Origin: Epiperipatus broadwayi
Taxonomy: Eukaryota; Onychophora; Udeonychophora; Euonychophora; Peripatidae
Reading direction: 5' to 3'
Length of the DNA stretch: 64,000 nt
Assembly (NCBI GenBank): GCA_028023455.1
Contig: JAQFVV010006510.1
Location: 374,001-438,000, forward strand
Shown here: one piece after another, positions 20,469 to 33,037 of the stretch
How the letters are laid out: every line of letters starts with the position of its first letter
Numbering within the stretch: position 1 is the first letter of the stretch
The notes under the pieces: generated by a model
Told to the model about the DNA's origin: nothing
Seen by the model: only the letters and a program-made list of their open reading frames with translations
The model's database searches: none
Made by a program: the position numbers and the translations under genes

Positions 20469-23440
20469 CGGTCAGATTTGTATGTTCACTTAGCAAGATC
20501 TAGCATCTAGGCAAAAGTACCTCAAATCCAATCATGTGCAAGATACATAAGTCAGGAACACTCATGAGTTCTGCCATATTTGCCTATTTCCCTGATCTAC
20601 CAACTTATGAGCAGCAATCCTGGTGATATCGATCTAATTTCATTTCTCACTGCCGGCATCGTTCATCAGAGACACAAAAAGACTCCAAGCTAACTTAAAA
20701 CGAACTATACTTTAAGAGAAATGAAGGCTTGTGACCTTGTATATTAATTATGTATTTTAGCAGAGATCATCTAGTCATCATGAGCATAACTTATAAATTA
20801 ATAATAACTTAAATAAAAGAAAGCAGTGATTCGAGAAGATATAATATATTTTAAGATTTATTATATTTATAACATAAATAAATGTGCCTGATTGTTTGTC
20901 AGACACTAGCCTCATAAATATTATATATATAATTCAGATTTTATAATAACTTTGTGGATATTTGCAGCTATGCCAATAATAAATACCTTACAGGAGGAGC
21001 ACTATGAGAAAAGCATTATTAAGATACTATTCCACCCTCAGAGAAACAAAAATAGCATTTAACTGATTTGAAAGAGAATAGTTTAACAAGAAAATATTAC
21101 ATTTTTATAGAATGTAATTATTAAATTGGTTTATAAAGTGGCAAACGTGTGGGACAGCTGATGAATATTTATATTAATAATAAGTCTGTCGCAATAACTC
21201 GTATATTAAATAATGGGAATAGATTCTGTTTTAGCAAAGTTACACTACTATGGCTTATGGATGTTCATGTGTTTACTAGAAATATAATGAAAGGCAGGAT
21301 GTGGATGGCGGCAGATTTGGGTGGTCCAATTATGGATCCTGGAGTGTGCTTCATGAAGTTTATTGAACGAGGATTACCAATTTATTCTGCAAATGTTGGC
21401 AGGATCGTTTTAGAAATGAAGAGTGGTCGGCAATGCATTTATTGGGCTGGTTTTTCCAGAGCGATTCCCATATAAAGCATGCACATACAACCAAATATGT
21501 CCCCAGGGTGGTTTTACAGCCTGGTTCAAGGACATTGAGAACGATGATGGGCTCGACTTAGCGAATACCTCTATGTAAGAGAGAATCACTAATGTATATG
21601 AAACAAAGTGGCCTATATGCATGCAACACTTGAGAATAATGAAGCATAAATAGCTTTATAGACTATCTTACTTATTTAATACTTATAAATTATAGAATAC
21701 CCTGTGTAATGGTGTGAGTTGATTACTAAACAGGCATGGATAAGAAATTTAACTAAATATATAATTTTAAGATATAGAGTCCCCTCCCTTTATACTTTAA
21801 GTTATTCATAACTTCCCACACATTTCGTAAATATCAATCTCAGTTAATAAATGCTTTTATGAAAGTAAATAAATTGATACATAAATATGTGGTGGTAATA
21901 GTTTGGATAAAATATAGATTTGTATATATATAAGATATATATATATACAAATCTATAGTTTGGATAAAATATAGATTTGTATATATATAAGATACATTAA
22001 AGTTAAAATAGCACATTATTATTTTGAAAAAAAAATAAACATTTTTAGGAAAACAAATGTTGATCTGTTTTCTATAGCAAATTTTACAATTTAATGACTT
22101 TATTTTTCCAAAATCATGAACACCTGCACAAGTTGAGTAAGACTTGTTTTTAATTAATTTATGTGCTTAATTACCCCATAAGTAAAGGGTAAGCAAAATA
22201 GAATTAAAGTATATGTTAGCGATTTTGGAAATTATTATTGGCATTTAAAAAAAAACATAAATACCTAAACATATTAAACTAGAATTATTTGCCGCATGGA
22301 AATAAAGAGAGAAAATATATTAAAAGAGGCTTAATGAGGATCAGTTAAATAGAGCTATATGATGGAAAGTTACATAATATGAAAACATTTAACTATAGTA
22401 TCAGAACAGAGCACCTGGATTATAAAGAAGGCTGAATTTGATAATCAAGTGTGGCTAAAGTTCTTTTACCTTGATATCTGGAGTAGCAGTCCTTGATAAG
22501 AATAATGTTCATCCACATTAGTTCACTAGATCTAGGGTTTAAATACGACATGATAGGTAGCATTTACTTTATTGGCAGACATTTAGAGTTCATTAGTATG
22601 GGATCTGGAGCTTCGCTATGGGAAAAGCATATTGGAACAGAGGGGAAGGTGAAATTTCCCCTATTCATGGCACATTGGATGAAAATTAAAATTGACGTGG
22701 ATTTGGTTTGGCATCATCATGATTTTTGTTGTCTCTCCCCCTTTTTGGATTCAAATCCAGCAGTATTTATACTCTATTTTGGTGATGTAGCATAGTAACT
22801 ACTGCTGGACCTGAGTCATTTTAAGCACTTAACATACAGCTGAAATCGGCTGACCAGATCCTTTCTTATCTTGTAAGACTTTTGAAACAATGCAATTCTG
22901 TTATCAGTTTCTCGAACAATTGTTTTAAAATAAGTCTTATGATTTTAAAACAAGCTGGCACGGTCAAAATTTTCACTAATGGGTTTATTTTATTATTACA
23001 AAATTGTAATCTTTTACTTTTAGCTAATGAGGTTTTCCGGGTAATTGTTTTTGAGAAACTTTTTAAAAGAATTGCATTATTTCTTACTGCTAAATTAAAT
23101 ATGAAAAATAATAAGTTTCATATATGATTTTAAGTACAATTTATATATAACATAATTTTTAATAATTTGTTAGCAATCTCCTACACTGAAATATATATAT
23201 TTATTTATCATTTACACATGTATACACATGAAAATAATATTAAATATTTATTTATTAAGTGGCTTTAGATTAAGATATATAAATATCCACATTATTTATG
23301 TTAAAACATTAAAGCAAAAGAAATATATGTGCTAATAAATGTGTATATACGTGCGTAAGGGTGGGTTTGAACATAGTTAGATGGGTTAGATGGTAGGAGA
23401 TTGGATATGGACTGTGAAGCAGGATCTGAGCATCAGATCA
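20469..23440. other. Non-coding DNA with two GC-richer islands
   Basis: Islands at about 21140-21620 and 22480-22800 have more balanced base use and open frames of about 100 codons. I recognise no domain in them: the first contains a Gly/Met-rich stretch, and the second reads like translated non-coding DNA. A (TA)-rich hairpin/duplication of atagatttgtatatatataa lies at 21915-21992. These islands could be very old transposon or exon remnants. Confidence 0.35.
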
Positions 23441-23535
23441 ACTGCTTCAATACGTGTAGTGAGTTTTGCCTGTTTTAACAACAGCTACACACAAGCATAA
23501 GAAGTGGTGGTCATATGATGTTTATTGGCTTAAAA
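23441..23535. repeat. MITE-like family A, terminal fragment
   Basis: It carries the family's outer end motif (acaagcataagaagtggtgg, tcatatgatgtttattggct), which also appears beside the copies at 16050, 53225 and 1367. The central palindrome is missing. Confidence 0.5.
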
Positions 23536-23859
23536 TCACAATCTTGTTTTAGAATTTTACCAAAGAGGTTTTAGTAATTATGAACACTATGTATACAAAT
23601 TAATTAATGAAACTTTAATGGTTTTTGTAGAAACTGAAATGTTTTAACGTTAATGTTGATTGTAAAATTAATATTGTTATAAAAAATGTATTTAAGAATG
23701 GATTAATTATTTTTGGATCACAGTGTACCTTCTCAAAGTTAATGTTAATCAAATTAAGCAGGATAGCAAAAAATATGTTGATTAAAAATCCTATATTTTA
23801 AGTTTTATATTTAGAACATCAACTTTTTTTGTTTAAATGAACTATTTGTATAGCTTAAG

Positions 23860-24410
23860 AAATAAAATGATAAAAAATCAAGTCAGATATCACATGACCT
23901 AACTTTAATAAAGCTCATATTTTCAAATGTTATATAAAGAGTTTGTAAAACAAACTCTTAACAAGCTTTGAGAATATCCTCAACCCCAGACTGGTTTCTG
24001 CATCTAGCATCATCATTCAGGTTCCAGGATATTCATTAGATTAAAAATACTAGTACAAGCCCAGCACTTTATCTAATGTGTAACATTTGTAAATACGAGC
24101 TTTATTAAAATTAGGTCATGTGACATCTGGCTTGATTTTTTATCATTTTATTTTTGCTATGGAGGCTTTAATGATTTTATATTGCTAAAGCTATTAATAT
24201 ATGGTGTATCTGGACTTAGTTCAGTCCCATATGGCTATTTGAGTTAGACAGATGGAATTTTAGACATGTGGATGTCTGGAAGTTTCAGATTTTCTTCTCA
24301 ATAGTTATACATTAGATTAAGTGCTGGACTTGTCCTCACTGATGATGCTAGATGCAGAAACCAGTCTGATGTCAAAGCTTATTGAGAGTTTGTTTTGTGA
24401 ACTCTATATA
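23860..24410. repeat. Nested inverted repeats
   Basis: Two overlapping inverted pairs are visible. Pair one is 23860-23932 with 24081-24155 (aaaatgataaaaaatcaagt and its complement). Pair two is 23934-24084 with 24296-24410 (ctggtttctgcatctagcat against atgctagatgcagaaaccag). The arms interdigitate (left 1, left 2, right 1, right 2), so they cannot all pair at once. That suggests insertion of one foldback next to or within another, or a truncated tandem inverted array. Confidence 0.8.
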
Positions 24411-25360
24411 TAAGCTTAAGAAAACACAGCACACTTGATTTTTTTATTTTAGAATAGTTATGATGTGAATGATAAATATGTAGTTATCTTGACCTTTAAA
24501 ATAGCATATGGAAAATGATTTAAATTTAATAAGAAAATGTTGCATCTTAACTTATGCAAATAGACTGAATAAAAGATGTGAATAGATTTACAGTTACAAA
24601 CTTCTGAAGCAAGATAACACAGAATTGTAATGTATTTTTTGAATCTTTTAATCATTGTTTCTTTTGCAATACATGTTTATTTAATAGCCTTTATAATAAT
24701 ATTATCCACAGAATTGCATCTACTATTTTGCATTTCCTATGTCATTTATTTCTATGAATATAACATGTATATCAAGCGCTTTATTATATATTATGGGCTT
24801 TAGAATCCTTGATTGCCAAAATCCGAAAATATATTACTTATATATATATAACTTTTCAAGATCTCTGGCTTTTAGAACACAATAAAATATTTATACTATT
24901 GTGATAAAATAAATTATTTTTTAAAAAATAAACATAATTATTATTTATAATTTTAAATAGATATTAATTAAATTGCTAATTAAATTAAAACAGACATTTT
25001 ATTTAAAAGACTAATTAGAGGAAAATGGAAACACACTATACAAAAAAGTACTTTTACAAATAAATTCTAGCGTTAAAATAATTTTCAAAATTGTGAAAAT
25101 TATTTATAAACAGTTTCTAAAATTTGTTAGAAAGGTTTTGGTAAACTCCACCAAGAATATGTTTTGAACAATATCATAAAAAGAGTCATGGTCCAAAATA
25201 ATAGATTTAATATAATAAACTCTTATTATATTAGAAGTGATTTTTTTTAAAAGTAAACATATTTTTATAATGTTTTTTTGTCATATTTGGTGTGAAAATT
25301 GTTTGATTTATAAAATTTTACTAATTGAAAGATTTAAAACACATATATATATATATATAT
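24411..25360. other. AT-rich non-coding DNA
   Basis: No recognisable feature except short (TA)n. Confidence 0.5.
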
Positions 25361-25431
25361 GCAAATTCATAAATAAATATTTAAAAATACAGTATTTAAA
25401 AGCTTATAAAAAATATATGTATAACCGTCAC
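25361..25431. repeat. 71-bp terminal inverted repeat, left
   Basis: This is the reverse complement of 25920-25990 with one mismatch (shared core atttaaaaatacagtattta, end ataaccgtcac). It brackets a GIY-YIG coding piece, as expected for PLE pseudo-LTRs in inverted arrangement. A (TA)n run precedes it. Confidence 0.9.
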
Positions 25432-25496
25432 CACCTACATTAAATAAATTAATAAACAATTCAAAAGATAAAACTTTATTTACAAATAAGAATTGT

Positions 25497-25826
25497 ATCA
25501 TTTACAAATGGACATGTGGGTGTGGCTGTGGATATATAGGTGAATTGAGGTGCACATTGGAAAAAAGAACAAAGGAACACTTATTGTTATTTAAAAAAGT
25601 TCAAAATACAAAACAAAATTTTAAAAATAATGATAATTTATCAGCTTCTGTCTTTTATGACCATAATAAATCAAGTATATATGGTTTCGATTTTAATTAT
25701 AACAACGTAAAAATATTGGAAATTGAAAGAAATAATAATAAAAGGAAAATTAAAGAGGCGATGTTGATATGTAAATACAAGCAACATTTGGTTAATAGGC
25801 AAGCAGCAAACATTAAGATCACATAA
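25497..25826 (+). pseudogene. Penelope-like GIY-YIG endonuclease domain, uninterrupted
   Basis: About 110 codons stay open to the stop near 25824. The frame begins IIYKWTCGCGCGYIGELR, with GIY present as IIY, then a Cys-rich bridge and an intact YIGE. TLEKRTKEHLLLFKKVQN follows, with the conserved Arg and His. After a gap come a His in FYDHNKSSIYGFDF, NNVKILEIERNNNKRKIKEA and finally VNRQAANIKIT. This is the full order of a PLE endonuclease (GIY, YIG, R...EH, DH, then the ILE.E.N..KR.IKEA helix, then VNR). It has no upstream start and no attached reverse transcriptase; inverted repeats lie on each side. It is the best preserved such domain in the window, yet by itself it cannot be a complete element. 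Confidence 0.8.
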
Positions 25827-25883
25827 TTATGGGAAAGTTGACATCATAGAATTATGGGAAAGCTGACATTTTAAACATGATAG

Positions 25884-25924
25884 TTGACAAAGCCACAAGT
25901 TGGTTGAAAGCACTTCTAAGTGAC
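25884..25924 (+). ncRNA. Hammerhead-like motif at the PLE right end, degenerate
   Basis: TTGACAA (25884-25890) differs from CUGANGA by two transitions. AGCCA (25891-25895) can pair with TGGTT (25901-25905) as stem II around a 5-base loop, followed directly by GAAA (25906-25909). CACT/AGTG (25911-25914 with 25919-25922) could be stem III. It overlaps the start of the right inverted-repeat arm, where PLE ribozymes are expected. With two core changes and no clear stem I it should not cleave. Chance similarity cannot be excluded. Confidence 0.3.
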
Positions 25925-25990
25925 GGTTATACATATATTTTTTATAAGCTTTTAAATACTGTATTTTTAAATATTTATTTATAAATTTGC
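25920..25990. repeat. 71-bp terminal inverted repeat, right
   Basis: Mirror of 25361-25431. Just left of it a short unit (attatgggaaagttgacatc, with one change in its second copy) is repeated in tandem at about 25826-25870. Confidence 0.9.
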
Positions 25991-28585
25991 GTATATTATT
26001 TTGAAGAAATACAGTCATCGATTTATAATATTATATATATATATTATAACGATCCAAACGAAGTAACGATATATTTATATATCGTTACAATATATATATG
26101 ACAAAAGTTATAAAAAATTACAGGATTAGATATTAGTAATTTAATGACTAACAAATAATTGTAAAAATGCAAAGGTTGAACGCAATCTTTAAAAAAATAT
26201 ACAAATAACAAAAGCTGAACACATACATAATACATAAATATCTGTTTCCTATTGAAGAAATGTCACACAATGATAAGAAGTTAGAAAATGTTTAGTCTTA
26301 GAATTCTTTTATTAATTAATTAGGATGACTCAGTAAAAATCACACTGCAATTAGAAGTCAAAAATTCAAGCCTTGGGTTGCAATAATAATGATTTTTTAT
26401 GTTAGATAAAAATAGATGTATTTCAAATGCAGTTTAATTATAACATAAAATAATTCAAAATTTTGGTATTGTAGTAATTGATAGTAAGCTATAATTGAGA
26501 GTAGATAATAGAATGAGAGATATTTAATCAGATAATAATAAAAAGACGTCTGTGATTGTAGTCACTAGCAGAAACTTAGTATAACAAATTACCCAATAAG
26601 AATGATTTATTTTGTAGCCATATAATAAATGATTCTAAATGCATTTCAGTACACAGTATAGTAAAAGGTTGTAAGACAGTAAATTCGCACTGCTAATAAA
26701 TATTAAATAATAGAAAGTCTTCATAAGAAGGTTAAAAATAAATCTTATAAATTCATAAACTACATAAATAAAATAGTATATAGTTTATCTTCTAGTATAA
26801 TTTAATGTACAGTGAATACCGTGAACAATGCTATTTAAAAATTCAAATTCTAAGTATTAGAGTGAATGTAGATGAATTGTTCATTATTAATATTTTTGTT
26901 CTGAATTAATAATTGCAAGATATATTTTACATTATAAAAACATTAAATCATATGTTTTTGTCATTGTAAACAATTTTGAACTTAAATATTAAATTAACCA
27001 TAGATTATTTATTACGATGTTTATGTCACTAATATTTTCACACTTAGTATCAGTAATGATCAAAATACATTTTATTTCTAAGTGAGATTTAATTATAATT
27101 CAATTGAATTGAACTACTGCTTTTTTGATAGTTGAGGGTATTAGAAATGTCATCATTTTATAAACTTAAACATTTTCATTTTTAAATTTGTCATTAATAG
27201 AATTAAATGTTTTCCATATCTCCAAAGCAATAAAGTGAAATTGTTATTTTTAGTATTAGCTATATAATAAAGATTTCACATATTTATATTTTAGGAAAGT
27301 AAATTTTGGTTATGACAAATGAAAAATATTTTATATTTCAATTACAATTAGTACATATAATTTGTATTGTTGTGTTATATTTAGAACTTAATATAGACTT
27401 AAAACAATAACCAATAAATTATTGGGCTGAAGCTAAAATGACTATCAAAATATTTTTACTACATATATACATAATAATATATTTAAAAAGACAAACTTCC
27501 ATATATAAACTTCAAAATACAAAGATTTATGTTAATGAAAAATAAAATTAATGACCTTTAATATGAATTTAGGCCAGTCAAGTCTCTTTTTCTGGGCCAG
27601 TACATTTAATTGTCTTAATAATTGTATAGTATGGTAATGACCTAATGTCAAACCAGTCACAAGGTAATGAAAGATGGAAGATGAAAACATAAATTTACTA
27701 TATAATTTTATTTTGCTTTTAATTAATGTAGTACATGCAACAATAGGGTTCACACAGCAATAGAAACAGGAAATAAGATGTTGGTATACTGGACAGTGGA
27801 AGCCAAGGGCAGTATAAAAACAAACCTAATTCTTTACCATCATCTTTCTACTATTTTAAAATAAGGCATAAGCTGTATGATATAACATCAGAAAATTGAC
27901 TGTTTGAATCCTAAAGAAAATGGACAGCTTATCTGAATACTTCAAATTATTTGCTGGATTGCTGTAGAGCAAATTGCAAGAAACTGCAACCGATATTTAA
28001 ACAAAAACAATTCTAATAAATTCAAGCATTTGGATTAAATAATAGAGCTGATTTTAAATAGACATTTAAAATATAAAAAAGGACCACACTATTCTTCAAA
28101 TGTGAATAAAAAATGAATTGGAACCTCATCAGAGTATTTATCTATATAAACAATGGATTAATTTTGTTCTTATAAAAATCATTTAGCAACAAACATTGAA
28201 TTAAGAAAATTTAAATTGTTTTTGTGTTGAAAAACAATGTTCTGTGACTAATCCAATAGAGTTGTATGACTCAGTATTGTCAGAACTTCCCATGGGAAGT
28301 GTGATGGTTCAATATTCAAGTGTGTAATGCCTACTGAAACATTGAATACCTCATCTAAAACATCCAGGTAGATGCACAAAGAAAAACAACAACAAGAGAT
28401 AGAGATAACATCATTGTAAATATGTTGTTTAGGAGTCTACATGAAGAATGAGTGATCTTCTATAGCAGCCTGACCAAAATGATGGACTGTATCTATCAGA
28501 GATATTACTAGCATAATCCACAAACCTCACACCAGTAATCGTAAAGAAAGAATTAATTAGTTGTGAGACATTTTTTATTTATGTG

Positions 28586-28643
28586 TTAATCCATAGAATT
28601 CTGTATTATTTATATATATATATTTAATCCATAGAATTCTGTA

Positions 28644-28686
<43 letters not shown>
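28586..28686. repeat. Tandem duplication ending in (TA)n
   Basis: ttaatccatagaattctgta plus a short TA run occurs twice in direct succession, and the second copy expands into a (TA)n tract of about 40 bp. Confidence 0.8.
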
Positions 28687-28687
<1 letters not shown>

Positions 28688-30499
28688 CACTTCTGAAGAA
28701 AATAATTTATAGTTGAATTACAAAACAACTGTATCTGTTTAGAATCAAGGCAATGAAGTATTTTAAAATAATTCAAGTTTTGATGGAGTCAAAATAAACG
28801 TGGAAAGAATTATATAATTTTCAATATATATATATTCAGGTTTTGTTTTTATCAGTGCATCTCTCATATTAGTTCTATCTTTTCAAAACTCTTCATTAGC
28901 ACTAAAGGGAGATCAACTTCTCTCTCACTATGGATGCATTAGAAACATCCAATTCACTTTTTACAAGTGAATAAGAGACACAAAGCATATGTTATAATTT
29001 AAATTTCATATACACATTTTTAGATATACTTAAACACACCTTCATATGTATATATTCTTAGATATATTTCAAACTACTATTCCTTTACATATTTCTGAAA
29101 CATATGATCAATCACATTTACTCTTAGAACAATTATATTCATTAAATAAAGATAATGAAGTATTGTTTTAATGAAGTCAAAACATGCATATCTAAGTAAC
29201 AAATATATGTAATATCAGTCATAATAATATATAGTAAAATAAAGCTTTGAAATAAACACTACTATTTTCAGTATATATATATCTGTATTTTATAAACTGT
29301 TTGAATAAATGCAAACGAAATGCCCATAATTTTATTAACAATTCAATTTTTTCAGCAGTTAATACACATTAACCACTGATAATTTATTACAAACTAACAA
29401 AAAATAAATATACAAATTATAAAATGAAAAATAAAACTAGTTTTATAATTGAATTTAATGTTTTATCTTGGATTTCTAGATAAAATTTGATACAATTCCA
29501 CCACATTAAATTACTTTTCTTTATAATTAAATGCACATTCATATAATATTTATATTTTAGACTAATGGTATAATTATACCAGCAAAGTCAGTATCTTTAA
29601 ATAACCTCAATTATTCTTTCAATTATCTAGAGAAAAATTGAATGCATGGTAGAAAATTTAAATATTATATATCAATCATGAATCACGTGATTATATGAAA
29701 TGGTTCGTACATAAAACTATTTTATGATATTGCATTTAAAACAACATACATTTAATACAACACGAACTTCTTTATACAAAATGGAGATATGGATGTAATT
29801 TGATCTTTATAACTATTGTTTATCAATATTTACATAGAAGATGATTGGACCACAGTCATAAATAGTACTTCAATCTCATTATAAGCTTGATATTGATTGT
29901 CAATTAAACATTCATTGTATGACTTAATGAAGAAATATTAAAAATATTCTAGCCACTCATCAGTAATATTTTTTCTTTCAATTAAATTCCTAATATTATT
30001 AGATAAAAACACAAACTGCTATTCTTGGATATTTTTGTAATATATATGGCAGAATCAAGACTATTTTTATAGAAAATCAACATTCATAATAAAAATCAGC
30101 ATGTACCTCCACTTATAACAGAAACAATAAAGTGGAATTATAGACATAGAGTAAAAAATGTTTGTTTTAAGCAAATGACTTGGAAAAACCAAAGCAATAT
30201 AAAACAAAATCTATTGATTATTATTAAAAAAATTAAGTAAATATAAAAATAAAAAAATAAAAAAGAAATAGTAAATACTACAATGAATTTATTCAATTCA
30301 AGGTTAGCAAACAAATTATAAAAAAATTGAAACGAATAATACCAATAAATCTTTTCAAATATGTAGCACGTTATAAAAAAATCTAACTATAAAATCTAAC
30401 AAAGTACACCAACAAAATAACATTTAAATATGGAAGGACCTCTATTGAAATGATGAACCATGCTATTAAAACAACTAAATAAACAAAAAAAATAATTAA

Positions 30500-30745
30500 A
30501 AAGGGAAAAAATAGGTAAGCCTAAAGCATAAGATCATGTATGTGTTGATGAATGTCTGTTCAAATGAGATACACAGAAATATTGAACAGCGAAGAAAAAT
30601 GGAAAATAAAATTATAAAAAGCTACTCACAAATATTAATTACAAAAAAAAAATAGACAAACCTAAAGTATAAGACCATGTACTTATTAATGAAAGTATCT
30701 TCAAATGAAATAACATGAAAATATTGGACAGAGAAGAGAAATTTT
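30500..30745. repeat. Diverged tandem repeat, about 140 bp period
   Basis: Two neighbouring stretches share an ordered set of words: cctaaagcataagatcatgt and cctaaagtataagaccatgt, then caaatgagat / caaatgaaat, then gaaatattgaacagcgaaga / gaaaatattggacagagaag. Many substitutions separate them, so the duplication is old. Confidence 0.65.
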
Positions 30746-31962
30746 TTTTAAAAAATGTAAAAATTGCTCATGTAACTGTAGTAATGTATCTTATAAGTTG
30801 AGATAGTTTGCTAAGCTTTAATGTTTGAAAATCTATCATAGATTTTACTTTAAAAAACAATGAAAAAAAGGGCTCTCATAGATGAATATACCAATTTTAA
30901 GTGACTTGCTTTTGAGAGAGTAACTCAATTGATTAGAGTATTAATTTAAATTTGGAACATCTGAAAAAAAGAAACCAATGCTACTTGAAATGTCATGTTT
31001 CATATTAATTCATGAGTGATTATTCAAAATTAAATCTATTTAAAAAGTATAAATAATGTTTGATTTTTTTTTTAAAAAAACATGTATCACTTCAAATAGA
31101 TGATGGAAATAATTCAACACATAACTATGAATAGGTAGAATAGATGAATCATTAAATATCATCATATCCGTTTTATAATTACTCAAAAGTGATAAATACT
31201 TTTTTATCTCTTCAAAGTATCATTGTCATAATGTAAAGAAATCCTATAAATAAAATATAATAAATACAATGAGGTTGTCATTTAACATGCTGTTTTTAAT
31301 GTTTCAAGACAAAAAAAGATCTGGAATAATCAATATAAAAATGTCTGTATTTCTGCCCTTAAAATAATGTATTGGTTAAAAAGTGCAAATTATTTTGCCA
31401 AACAGAAATTTTTGCATATACTTTTAATCAGGCTAATAAGCATGATTTTTCTTTTTAATGAATCATTTAATGGTATCAAGATAGTTTCTTACCTTAATAG
31501 TTTGTTTTTATTTTAGTAATTTTAATAGGTATCAAAGATTAGCATGAATAACATATGTTTTTAAAAAACAAAAATGAAGTTGTTGTTGTTTTTTTTTGTA
31601 TAGTTATTAAAAAAAAATGTTTTAGTGCAACAATCATTTTACCTTTGAAGAATACTAGTTTAAGTTGCATCCAAAACTGGCCTGTCCAAGAGTTACTTTT
31701 GTCCTATTCTGCCTTGTAATCATAAGGTATTTTAAGAACTGGTTATGAATTTGAATGCTTTCACAAACTTTTATAGCAATTTCTCTGCCTAAATAAAGTG
31801 TATGTGATGGTCATTTCATAAGTTATATTCAAAAAAATTTAAATCACAGGAATTTATAAAACAAATGCCATTATTTTCAACAGCTTTTGATCAAATTTTA
31901 CTATTTATTCCAGCAATTTCATTAAAGTCTCTGACAATAAAAAATAGTATTTTAATGATATT

Positions 31963-32057
31963 GAGGGTGGCTGAGTAGTCAGCACAGATGCTTTACAAGT
32001 AGTTGTCACAGGTTTGCGGGTTCACTTACTGGACGATGATTTGACACATGAAAAAAA
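31963..32057 (+). repeat. tRNA-derived SINE-like unit, family C
   Basis: gagggtggctgagtagtcag resembles a tRNA box A (GTGGCTGAGTAGTCAG), and about 50 bases on, gcgggttcacttactgg resembles box B (GGTTC). The unit ends gatttgacacatgaaaaaaa, the same tail type (acacatg plus A-run) as families B and D. No target-site duplication is evident. Confidence 0.6.
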
Positions 32058-32740
32058 GCTATTTAGCAATAAATACAGTTTTCTTTCTCTACTCTCTGAA
32101 CCTACTGTTGTAGTGCATATACTAAAAAAAGAGAAAACTGGTATAATTGTGAAAAATAAATGTTCATATCAATAACCTTTCATTGATTCATCTAGAAATT
32201 TTAACAATAAGAATCATTAAATAAAACTTTAGTTGTCTATCAGTTCCATTAAATTTCCTCCCTCTGAAAAGTTAAGGTCACAGAAGCCATTTTATCAACT
32301 TTAATTAAATCATAACATCTACTTAGCTACAAGTATAGACAATCTTTTAGTCTGATGAGAAAATTGCTTATCATAAGATTCACAGATGCTGTATATCTAT
32401 ATTTGGGTAAAAATAGATTTAAAACATTTGTTTGTATTATCTATTATTGTCTGCTGCTTACCATTGATAACATACTGATTTTAAAAATATTTCTATTACT
32501 TTATTGATAACTGAAACACAGGCTTATTATATACCTGTGTCTATATATGTAATATATAAGGTATATGAGCACAGACTTTCACACGAGCCACAACTCTCCA
32601 CTCTATCTCATAATACTGATACACTTGAACACATATATGATGGAAAAGATAAATAATCACCACTATATGTATTTCATGTTAAAACAACAATCACCAGTTG
32701 GTCCAGATTACCATTTCTACACATATATGCTATAAGTCCT
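32058..32740. other. AT-rich non-coding DNA
   Basis: Nothing recognised. Confidence 0.5.

Positions 32741-32783
<43 letters not shown>
32741..32783. repeat. (TA)n microsatellite
   Basis: Uninterrupted TA dinucleotide run of about 40 bp. Confidence 0.95.
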
Positions 32784-32786
<3 letters not shown>

Positions 32787-32989
32787 ACCGGTTGAAAAAC
32801 CCACCACCTAAACTGCAAGTCAGATCCAAACTCAGCTGAACCCAACTCACCAGCTCAGGTTAGTAGAAATCTAAATTGATGGCACAGTTCTATGTGCCAT
32901 GAAACTAGCTCAATGGTTGATGAGGATTAGAGACCCCTGAACTGACACTAATATCGGATAATAAATTAGCTAAGATAATTTTAAATCAA

Positions 32990-32991
<2 letters not shown>
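32784..32991. other. GC-richer island between two (TA)n runs
   Basis: About 200 bp of balanced composition (ccggttgaaaaacccaccac, ctcagctgaacccaactcac, ggcacagttctatgtgccat) lies exactly between two (TA)n tracts. The last is a small palindrome (ggcacag/ctatgtgcc). The flanking TA runs suggest a non-autonomous element inserted into a TA repeat. I recognise no family. Confidence 0.4.

Positions 32992-33034
<43 letters not shown>
32992..33034. repeat. (TA)n microsatellite
   Basis: Uninterrupted AT dinucleotide run of about 42 bp. Confidence 0.95.

Positions 33035-33037
<3 letters not shown>

Larger units (their letters stand above)
25991..31962. other. Long AT-rich non-coding stretch
   Basis: Six kilobases with no recognisable gene or dispersed repeat. 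Slightly GC-richer segments at 27540-27850 and 28240-28520 have no protein similarity I can see. Local features are a short (TA)n duplication near 28586-28686 and a diverged 140-bp tandem pair near 30505-30745, both listed separately. Confidence 0.4.

Noticed and set aside
21149-21475. 108-codon plus-strand frame that might be an exon.
   Set aside because: No recognisable domain, no convincing splice context and no sister copy; left as part of an unassigned GC-richer island.
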